Below, one piece after another: positions 8,467 to 15,874 of a stretch of DNA of 64,000 nt. Position numbers and translations under genes: made by a program. The notes under the pieces were generated by a model, which saw only the letters and a list, made by a program, of their open reading frames with translations, had not been told where the DNA came from and did no database searches. Source of the stretch: Acidobacteria bacterium 28-1 (GTDB lineage: Bacteria > Acidobacteriota > Blastocatellia > Pyrinomonadales > Pyrinomonadaceae). The stretch lies in NCBI GenBank assembly GCA_002050365.1, contig MWYZ01000076.1:1-64000 (forward strand), given 5' to 3'. Numbering within the stretch: the stretch's first letter is position 1; the number at the start of each line of letters is the position of its first letter.

Positions 8467-9782
8467 TGGTTGAAAAAGGCGTGGACATTGCGCCCGCAAA
8501 CGGCAAACTCGGAATTTTGCTCGTCGGACTCGGCGCGGTTAGTACGACATTCGTCGCGGGCGTGGAAGCGATTCGCAAAGGAACATCAAATCCAATCGGC
8601 TCTTTAACGCAGATGGGAACGATTCGGCTTGGCAAGCGAACGGAGAACCGTTGTCCGAAGATAAAGGATTTCGTCCCGCTTGCGAATTTGGATGACATCG
8701 TATTTGGGGCGTGGGATATTTTTCACGACTCGGCTTATGAAGCTGCGCTCAATGCTGGTGTTTTGGAGAAATCGCAGGTTGAAGATTTGCGCGAGCAACT
8801 CGAATCGTTAAAACCGATGGCGGCAGTTTTCGAGCAGAACTACGTCAAGCGCATCACGGGCGAAAACGTTAAAACGGGCAAGAACAAAATGGAACTCGCC
8901 GAACAGCTTATCGCCGACATCGCCCGTTTTAAGGAAGAAAAAGGCTGCGACCGTCTGGTGATGGTGTGGGCAGCTTCGACGGAAATTTTCGTTACTGCGT
9001 CGGCAGTTCACGAGAATTTAGAAGCGTTTGAAAAAGGACTTTACGATGACGATGCAAACATCGCGCCTTCGATGATTTACGCTTACGCCGCCTTAAAATC
9101 GAAAATTCCCTTTGCTAACGGCGCACCGAATTTATCGTGCGACATTCCCGCGCTTACGCGCCTTGCCGAAGACAACAATGTTCCGATTTGCGGCAAAGAT
9201 TTCAAAACCGGACAAACCCTGATGAAAACCATTATCGCGCCTGGACTTAAATCGAGAATGCTCGGACTTGAAGGCTGGTATTCGACGAACATTTTAGGAA
9301 ACCGCGACGGCGAAGTTTTAGACGATCCGGAAAATTTCAAAACCAAAGAAGAAAGCAAATTATCGGTTTTAGAACACATTTTGCAGCCCGACGTTTATCC
9401 CGAACTTTACAAAGATTTCGCGCACGTCGTTCGCATCAATTATTATCCGCCACGCGGCGACAACAAGGAAGGTTGGGACAGCATAGATATTTTTGGCTGG
9501 CTCGGCTACAAGATGCAAATAAAAATTGATTTTATGTGCCGCGATTCGATTCTCGCTGCTCCGCTCGTGCTTGATTTAGCATTGTTTATGGATTTGGCGC
9601 AGCGCGCCGGAATGAAAGGCGTGCAAGAGTGGCTGTCGTTTTATTTCAAAGCCCCGCAAACCGCGCCCGAACTTTACCCGGAACACGATTTATTTATTCA
9701 ACTGATGAAGTTGAAAAACACTCTGCGGCATTTGCAAGGCGAAGATTTGATTACTCATCTTGGGCTTGAGTATTATGATTAA
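8466..9782 (+). CDS. ino1: Inositol-3-phosphate synthase
   Basis: 438 residues. It converts glucose-6-phosphate to 1D-myo-inositol-3-phosphate using bound NAD. The N-terminal Rossmann motif is LGILLVGLGAVSTTFVAG (residues ~16-33). The family landmarks NGAPNLSCDIPAL, KDFKTGQTLMKT and a C-terminal GWLGYKMQIKIDFMCRDSILAAPLVLDL are present, and length is typical of prokaryotic enzymes. The start ATG overlaps the previous stop codon. Inositol phosphate made here could feed inositol lipids; the membrane transferase that follows is compatible with a lipid head-group role, but that is inference. Confidence 0.95.
   Translation: MVEKGVDIAPANGKLGILLVGLGAVSTTFVAGVEAIRKGTSNPIGSLTQMGTIRLGKRTENRCPKIKDFVPLANLDDIVFGAWDIFHDSAYEAALNAGVLEKSQVEDLREQLESLKPMAAVFEQNYVKRITGENVKTGKNKMELAEQLIADIARFKEEKGCDRLVMVWAASTEIFVTASAVHENLEAFEKGLYDDDANIAPSMIYAYAALKSKIPFANGAPNLSCDIPALTRLAEDNNVPICGKDFKTGQTLMKTIIAPGLKSRMLGLEGWYSTNILGNRDGEVLDDPENFKTKEESKLSVLEHILQPDVYPELYKDFAHVVRINYYPPRGDNKEGWDSIDIFGWLGYKMQIKIDFMCRDSILAAPLVLDLALFMDLAQRAGMKGVQEWLSFYFKAPQTAPELYPEHDLFIQLMKLKNTLRHLQGEDLITHLGLEYYD
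9733..9782 (+). repeat. Copy A of a gene-end direct repeat
   Basis: The last ~50 bp of the inositol-phosphate synthase gene. A degenerate copy (about 42 of 50 identical) lies at 11617-11666, just after the sulfatase gene. Confidence 0.8.
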
Positions 9783-9904
9783 AGTTAGCAGCGACGGACA
9801 AATATTAAAAAAGTTAAACATTTTGTAATTGTAGTTTTGTATCTTATTTCAAAACGGCTGCTAAAACTCGAAATAAGCAAAGATATATTTGTTTTCATAA
9901 AACG

Positions 9905-11590
9905 ATGGAGAAGACACATTGGAAATCTTTATACTCTAAATACTTCTTAATTTCGCTATTCTTTACAGCCGGCTTAATTGGTTTCGAGTTTTTCTTATTT
10001 TCGAAATACTACGAAAGTTTTAACACGATTAATTTTTTGAAGAGCGGCGTGTATATAAAAGTGCTAAAAACCCTTGCGCTGGCTGTACCTTCTCTTCTTT
10101 TGTCAGTATTTTTCGTTTTTGCGGCTCTAATTTCACCTTATAAATACAAAATTTTATATTTTTTTCTTTTTTGTCTGAGTGTTTTGATTGAATACGGTTA
10201 TCAAGATGCCTTTAATCGTTTTAGCAACTCTGAAGATGCGGCAAATGCTCTATTTGCCGCCGATTCGCGGATTATGTTCAACAGCGTGTCGGGTTATTTT
10301 GATAATCTCGCCATTATACCGTGTTTAGCGTTCGCGCTCCTCTTGATTTTTATTAAACCGATTCAAACAAAGGGATTGAAAACTTTTCTCCTTACTTTGG
10401 CTTTGTTTGTCGGATTTTTCTCTTTAACGGCTTACTTTACGACAAATTACTTTCCTTCCGCTTCACTCAACGCATTTTACCGAACCGGCATCGGTTTTCC
10501 GGTCAGATGGTATATCGGTTCGCTAAACCAACCGGCTTTAATCGTTTTTTACAATGCGCCGCGCCAAGAAGTCACTTTTGAAGGGCAGCGCGAGCCCGGC
10601 AATAACATCGTTTTTATTGTTGACGAGTCAATGCGCGGCGACCATTTGAGTCTTAACGGTTACGCTAGACAAACCACTCCGTTTCTCGAACAATTAAATC
10701 AAAATGGATTAATAAAAAATTGGGGAATCGCAGTTTCGGGAACGACTTGCAGTATCAATTCAAACAATTTGTTGTTGACCGGAGTAAATGAACTACCCGA
10801 TATCAAAGGTAATATCTATCAATTCCCAACTGTCTTTCAATACTCAAAGGCAATGGGTTACAAGAACTTTTATTTCGACGGGCAGCTTTCATATCGCTGG
10901 AACGGAAAGTCCACCGACGTTGAAGATTTCGGAGAATGGGTAACTTCCGATAACCTGCAGCAGGAAAATTTGTATGAGAATGACGCGGAAATTGCTCGCC
11001 GCGTTAAAGCAATCGTCGGCAATTCGACCGGCAATTTTATCTGGATTAACAAATTCGGCGTGCATCCGCCGTATTTTGCCTCGTATCCGAATTCGGCGAG
11101 TGTCTGGCTTCCGATTCCGCAGAAAAACGCTAAAATCTCTTTATTCGCCGACAAGATTAAGCCGGAAGAATTAGTAAATAATTACGACAACGCTATTCTC
11201 TATAATTCGCAAAGTTTTTTTACTAATTTGCTTGAAGACGGTTTAGCGAGAAATACTTTCTACGTTTATACGTCCGACCACGGACAAAATTTGGGTGAAA
11301 ACGGCAAAACTCTCTCGCATTGTTCAAATACCAAAAACGAGGCAAATGTTCCGCTTTTTATCGTCGCCGACCCGCGCATTATGCCGAACGTTGATACGAC
11401 TTTCAGAGCGTCGCACTCAAACATTTTCCCGACGCTTCTTGATTTAATAAATTTCCCCGAAAACGAGCGTCAGCAGAAATACTCGCTTTCACTTTTCAAC
11501 GCCAGAGGCACGAATTCAAAACCAAGATTTTACTTTGAAGGTAATTTAAACGGTCGTTTCTCTAACGGAAAATACCTTTTCGATCAATAA
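9905..11590 (+). CDS. Membrane phosphoethanolamine transferase-like sulfatase-fold protein
   Basis: 561 residues. The N-terminal ~200 residues contain about five membrane segments. The C-terminal ~330 residues form an alkaline-phosphatase/sulfatase-fold domain: NIVFIVDESMRGDHLS (metal-binding Glu/Asp), SGTTCS with the likely Thr nucleophile, YTSDHGQNLGENG and a later RASHSNIFPTLLDL. This is the layout of EptA/CptA enzymes, which move phosphoethanolamine onto lipid or sugar acceptors on the outer face of the inner membrane. The acceptor cannot be told. The gene is AT-rich and is bounded on both sides by copies of the 3' end of ino1, suggesting insertion there. No strong ribosome-binding site. 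Confidence 0.8.
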   Translation: MEKTHWKSLYSKYFLISLFFTAGLIGFEFFLFSKYYESFNTINFLKSGVYIKVLKTLALAVPSLLLSVFFVFAALISPYKYKILYFFLFCLSVLIEYGYQDAFNRFSNSEDAANALFAADSRIMFNSVSGYFDNLAIIPCLAFALLLIFIKPIQTKGLKTFLLTLALFVGFFSLTAYFTTNYFPSASLNAFYRTGIGFPVRWYIGSLNQPALIVFYNAPRQEVTFEGQREPGNNIVFIVDESMRGDHLSLNGYARQTTPFLEQLNQNGLIKNWGIAVSGTTCSINSNNLLLTGVNELPDIKGNIYQFPTVFQYSKAMGYKNFYFDGQLSYRWNGKSTDVEDFGEWVTSDNLQQENLYENDAEIARRVKAIVGNSTGNFIWINKFGVHPPYFASYPNSASVWLPIPQKNAKISLFADKIKPEELVNNYDNAILYNSQSFFTNLLEDGLARNTFYVYTSDHGQNLGENGKTLSHCSNTKNEANVPLFIVADPRIMPNVDTTFRASHSNIFPTLLDLINFPENERQQKYSLSLFNARGTNSKPRFYFEGNLNGRFSNGKYLFDQ

Positions 11591-11616
11591 ATACTATTTC
11601 CAAGGATAGAAGCCGA

Positions 11617-11666
11617 TGCAAGGTGAAAATTTAATTACACATCTTAGACTTGAGTATTAAAATTAA
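11617..11666 (+). repeat. Copy B of the gene-end direct repeat (decayed ino1 tail)
   Basis: It still reads as MQGENLITHLRLEY-stop, against LQGEDLITHLGLEYYD-stop at the true gene end. Most differences are G-to-A or other changes toward A/T. It lies 26 bp after the sulfatase gene. Confidence 0.8.
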
Positions 11667-11679
11667 TTTAGTAAAAATT

Positions 11680-11731
11680 GAAAGTGGAAAGTGAATAATT
11701 TTTGGTTTTGATTATTCACTTTCCACTTTTC
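11680..11731. terminator. Long hairpin between convergent genes
   Basis: Arms 11680-11699 and 11711-11731 pair over ~20 bp (GAAAGTGGAAAGTGAATAAT-type). It sits between a plus-strand gene ending at 11590 and a minus-strand gene ending at 11737, so it probably terminates both. Confidence 0.6.
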
Positions 11732-11736
11732 ACTTT

Positions 11737-13050
11737 TCACTTTTCTATTGCGCCGTAAGCAATTAGATATTGCTTTACTTCTTCGCTGTTCGTCATAGAT
11801 AAAGCGGTTTCGCCTTCCTTGCTGATACTTTGAGCATTTGCGCCCGCGCCGAGCAAAGTTTTCACAATTTCCAGACTGTCGTTTTCCGCCGCCCGCATCA
11901 GAGCCGTTTCTCCCTGCTTATTGACCGCGTTGACGTTTGCGCCCGCGCTAATCAACACTTGCACGACATCATTCGAAGCGTATTCGGCGGCGAATATTAA
12001 AGCCGTATTGCCTTGTTTGTCGGCAAGATTTACCTTCGCGCCGTGACTGAGAAGAAGATTGACGAGCTCAGGAGTTGCATCTTCGTCAAGCATCATCAAA
12101 GTCGTCCGCTTTTCAGCGTTTTTGCTGTTGGTTTTCGCGCCATAACTGATTAAAAACTCGGCGATTTCAAGATTGCCGTTTTCGACCGCGACATGCAGTG
12201 GCGAATTGTTGCCGTAACCCTTATCTTTAGTATTGACGTGCTCGCCCATTCCGACGCGCACTTTCACTTCGCCAAGATTATCGTTTTCAACCGCCATCAC
12301 CAACCTGTTGAATCGGACAGTCGAAACCATAAATCCTGTGCCACCCATCGTAATAGTTTTAAGTTCCGGCGCGCCGCTAACGGTAACCGTTTCCTGCATC
12401 GCTTCAATCGCAAGTTGCGCGTTGTAGTTTTGTTCATCGCCAACAACCGAAACTTGCGCGATTTCCTTCGATGCGAAACCGCTTGCGTCAATCTTCAATT
12501 TATACTCGCCAACCGGCACATCTTTGAATTCGTAAAAGCCTTCCTGATTTGAATTGGTGCTTTGATAAAAATTCGTCTGTTCGCTACTGATTGTAACAAG
12601 TGCAAACGGGATGACTGCGCCGTTCGGGTCGCTAATCGTGCCGGAAAGTGCGGCGTTCGGCGCGTCGGTTTTTTGATTGACCGCCTCGACAATCTGAGCA
12701 TTCTGGTTCGGATTAGCTTTTACTTCTCCTTGCGCATAAGCCAGAGTTGAAGCGGCTAGCGAAGTTCCGAGAACGCCTGCCGCAATTCCCGTCCGTCGTG
12801 TGATTTGGTGCAGAGTATTTTTTATCGTTTGAATCCTGCCGTCGGGACGGCGAATGTAGCGCACGCAGATTTTGCCGTCCGCTTGGGCGACAATTTTTCT
12901 GGCTTGCTTGCGCGTCATCTCCGACAGATTATGCACATCTTCGGCGCAGTGCGAGCAAAAGCGAATCTGTTCGCTGCCCTGCATTTCGTCCCAGCTTTCG
13001 GAACACGGTGATTTAACATCAATCGAATCAAGAAAAGTTATTTTTGACAT
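11737..13050 (-). CDS. Cys-ribbon / CarboxypepD-like / ankyrin-repeat protein
   Basis: 437 residues starting at ATG 13050, chosen because GGAGG sits 8 bases upstream; the ATG at 13065 lies before that site. Residues ~1-65 form a Cys-rich domain (CSESWDEM...FCSHCAEDVHNLSEMT) seen ahead of many acidobacterial proteins. Residues ~80-106 are hydrophobic and end in Ala-Gln (membrane anchor or internal signal). Residues ~130-212 are a carboxypeptidase-regulatory beta-sandwich. Residues ~235-437 hold about five ankyrin repeats. It is probably anchored with the C-terminal part outside the cytoplasm, acting in protein binding. The partner is unknown. Confidence 0.85.
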   Translation of the reverse strand: MSKITFLDSIDVKSPCSESWDEMQGSEQIRFCSHCAEDVHNLSEMTRKQARKIVAQADGKICVRYIRRPDGRIQTIKNTLHQITRRTGIAAGVLGTSLAASTLAYAQGEVKANPNQNAQIVEAVNQKTDAPNAALSGTISDPNGAVIPFALVTISSEQTNFYQSTNSNQEGFYEFKDVPVGEYKLKIDASGFASKEIAQVSVVGDEQNYNAQLAIEAMQETVTVSGAPELKTITMGGTGFMVSTVRFNRLVMAVENDNLGEVKVRVGMGEHVNTKDKGYGNNSPLHVAVENGNLEIAEFLISYGAKTNSKNAEKRTTLMMLDEDATPELVNLLLSHGAKVNLADKQGNTALIFAAEYASNDVVQVLISAGANVNAVNKQGETALMRAAENDSLEIVKTLLGAGANAQSISKEGETALSMTNSEEVKQYLIAYGAIEK

Positions 13051-13209
13051 AGACGTATCCTCCAACGCTTAAAAATTAAAATTCGAGCGTTTGCCTTTTT
13101 TAGACAAATTATTTTCGGTTTTGTTCTCGCGCGTTTTAGATTTCGCGCTTTTCATCTGACGAGTTATCTACCTTGATGCGGTGAGTTTTTGATTTGGTTG
13201 TATCGGGCG

Positions 13210-13264
13210 AAAAAAGAATAAATAAAAAAGCGGGAAGCGTTTGATTTTCATCAAACACTTTCCG
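13210..13264 (-). terminator. Rho-independent terminator of the Lys-rich protein gene
   Basis: Arms 13231-13245 and 13250-13264 with a TTTC loop. On the minus strand it is followed by a T-rich run (13210-13230). It lies 28 bp after the stop of the gene at 13292-13549. Confidence 0.8.
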
Positions 13265-13291
13265 GCAGTTTTTCGTCCTGTTATTTAAGCG

Positions 13292-13549
13292 CTATTTTTT
13301 ACTCGTCTTCTTCTGGCTCAAAGCACTTGCAGCGGCTTTTTTGCTTTTTTTGCCCGTGTCGTCGGACTGTAAAACTTTCGACGCTTTCACCGCCGCTTTA
13401 GCGCCGGTGGTTTTATTTGATTTTTTATCCGCCTGCGACAGCGCGCTGCCGCCGGCAGATTTGCTGTCTTTGCTCGTCCGTCCGTCACTAAGAACTTTTG
13501 AAGCCGCGCTCGCCGCCTTTTTGTCCGTCTGTTTTTTTTCGTTTGCCAT
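13292..13549 (-). CDS. Small Lys/Ala/Ser-rich two-repeat protein
   Basis: 85 residues with a strong GGAGG 8 bases before ATG 13549. It has two similar units, KAASAASKVLSDGRTSKDSK followed by SAGGSALSQ (residues ~10-42) and a degenerate copy KAAVKASKVLQSDDTGKKSK followed by KAAASALSQ (~50-80). It is highly basic, with no membrane segment or signal. Small proteins with the A-x-KVL...AGSALSQ pattern occur in many bacteria as uncharacterised, often stress-linked proteins. Nucleic-acid binding is a guess from charge alone. It has its own promoter region and terminator. Confidence 0.8.
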   Translation of the reverse strand: MANEKKQTDKKAASAASKVLSDGRTSKDSKSAGGSALSQADKKSNKTTGAKAAVKASKVLQSDDTGKKSKKAAASALSQKKTSKK

Positions 13550-13684
13550 ATTTGAAACCTCCTTTTAATCGTAAGTTTTACGCCTGATTGTGCTTTGTGT
13601 CAAGAAACTTTCAATGCCTTGCTGGATTAATGCGAATTTGCCGCTTCTGAAACTTCGCTTCCAATTGAAAGTCAATTTAATTAC

Positions 13685-13868
13685 CAATACTTCGGACAGT
13701 TTTTTGTTTTTTGAAACCCACTGAAATCAAGGCTTTTGAAACGATATAACTGCCTTTTTGTATTTAAATCAAACTTAGGCTTTGAGCTAACTTTGATTTA
13801 AGTAAGCAGATTCTTTAGTTTTCAACAACTTACGGAAAATGTCTTCTCAAAAAGTGTCCGAAGTATTG
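13685..13868. mobile_element. MITE-like nested inverted-repeat element
   Basis: Outer arms 13685-13698 and 13855-13868 (CAATACTTCGGACA and its complement) pair perfectly over 14 bp and extend ~6 bp further with one mismatch. Inner arms 13764-13773 and 13792-13801 pair perfectly over 10 bp. There is no coding capacity. Together with the rest of 13550-13920 it forms a 370-bp gene-free stretch just upstream of the AT-rich nuclease gene. It may be an insertion-sequence remnant. Confidence 0.55.
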
Positions 13869-13920
13869 ATTACAATAGTGCAAAAATTATTAAAAATTAT
13901 TATAGATACTTAAAAATTTT

Positions 13921-15826
13921 ATGCGCCTTAATCGAGTAACTATTGAAAATTTTCGCTCAATTTCAAATGTAACAATTAAATTTGAACCTCGATGTCGAGT
14001 TCTTGTAGGAATAAATGAGTCTGGAAAATCCAATATCCTCAAAGCATTATCATTGTTGGATACGGAAAAAACTATTGGTGATGAAGATTTGCGAGAATCT
14101 TCAACTGACGAAGATATTATCGAAGAAGGAGAAATATCATTTATCTTTACCCTTGACGATGAAGATAGAACTAGGGCTTATGAAATATTGAAGAAAAAAG
14201 TATTAGGTGATTTAGACGCTAATCCCATAATCGAAATTGATAAGAAAAAACTAACATTATTACAGTATTTTAGTTACAAAATAGAAACCCTATATCGGAT
14301 TTTATTCATAGTAAAAGCCGTTCGTGGGGCTATTGGATACAAAAGGATTTTCCAATTTTAGAAGGATGGAGAAAGCCCGATAAAGATTCGACAGCTCAAG
14401 TTATAGATAAGAAAACAAAAAAGACTGTTGAGCTGAATAATTATTCATTAACTCATATAGATTCTAGCGTATCTGAAGAAAATGTATCTTTGTTAGAAGA
14501 GAATGTAGAAGAGATTACTTCCGATGACTTAAATAGTTTAGTCAATGCTGCCATCCATCAAGTTGTAAAACCCTTACTTCCTAAATGTGTTTTCTGGGAA
14601 TATAAAGAATCAAACTTACTTCCTCCTAAAATTAGTATAGAAACCTTCAAGGATGACCCAGATTCTTGCCTACCAATGAAATATATGTTTGCGTTGGCAG
14701 GATATTCAAGTGTTAAATCGTCCATCGAAGATGCCCAAAAACGCCCAAAGGGATTAAGAAATCTTCTAAAACGAGTGTCTGACAAATCAACAGAGCATTT
14801 ACATAAGGTTTGGAGGGATTATAAAAATATTCGTCTGCAACTCATTCAAAACGGAGATAATATTGATGCCCAAGTGAGGATACGTATAACGCCTTTGATT
14901 TTTCTAGCAGAAGTGATGGATTCAAGAGATTTATTACATTTTTGCTTTTAGTATCCGCCAAAGCTGAGATAAATGAACTTGAAAATACTCTTTATTTACA
15001 CGATGAACCAGATATTAGCTTACACCCTTCTGGGGCGCGATATTTAAGAGATGAACTAATCAAAATATCAAAGAAAAATCTTGTATTATACAGCACTCAT
15101 TCCATATTTATGATTGACCGCAATATAATTAACAGGCATTTAATAGTGGAAAAGAAAAATGAAGTAACTGATGTTAGGGAGGTTAATGTTTCTAATTTTG
15201 TTGATGAGGAAGTAATCTATAATGCAATTGGATATTCTACTTTTGAAAACCTAAAAGCTAAAAATATAATTTTTGAAGGTTGGCGTGATAAAAAGCTATT
15301 TGAATTTGCAATTGAACATCTTCCTCAAACTCGTAGGAAATTAAAAAAAACATTGTCGGAAATAGGTTTTTGCTTTGCCAAAGGGGTAAAGGATATAGGA
15401 AGAATTACTCCAATGCTGGAATTAGCAGGTCGAGAATATTTAATTGTATCTGATAGTGATAAGCCAGCAATTGAACAACAACAAAAATACGAAGGTGATG
15501 GATTGTGGATGCGTTATGATGAACTACTTAGTGATAAATCATTAGTTACGGCAGAAGATTTTATTAAGCCTTTAGCCTTTAATTCTGCAATACAAAAAAT
15601 AAAAAATGAAAATTCTAGCTTGCCAGATTTCCCGATTGAAGATTTAAAGAATCCTTTTGGTCGTCTTTTTGTTATCCAGAAATGGCTGGAAAGCAATCAT
15701 ATTAGTAAAGAAAATACTAAAACAATTTTAGATGAATTAAAAACAAGTCTGATTTCTAATTTGAAACCTAGTCATTTAGAACCCAAATATTTTGATTTAC
15801 TGGATGAAATTGCTAAACAATTTTAG
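13921..15826 (+). pseudogene. OLD-family ATPase/TOPRIM nuclease gene with two frameshifts
   Basis: The gene is spread over three frames: 13921 to ~14280, ~14281 to ~14912, and ~14912 to 15826. Frame 1 starts LNRVTIENFRSISNVT and has Walker A GINESGKSN (residues ~36-44). Frame 3 supplies SDGFKRFITFLLL, Walker B-like LYLHDEPDISLHPSG, the STHS motif, and a TOPRIM domain with IIFEGWRDKKLFEF and YLIVSDSDKPA. One added A at ~14281 (TACAAAAT) and one at ~14911 (GCAGAAG) restore a ~635-residue protein of the order ATPase then TOPRIM. Such proteins include phage-defence nucleases. The gene is very AT-rich compared with its neighbours and lacks a clear ribosome-binding site. Real decay or base-calling errors in A runs are both possible. 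Confidence 0.85.
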
Positions 15827-15874
15827 GATTCTAGAAAATGCTTTCTGAAATTAATAAAAATCGGGATGCTAATC

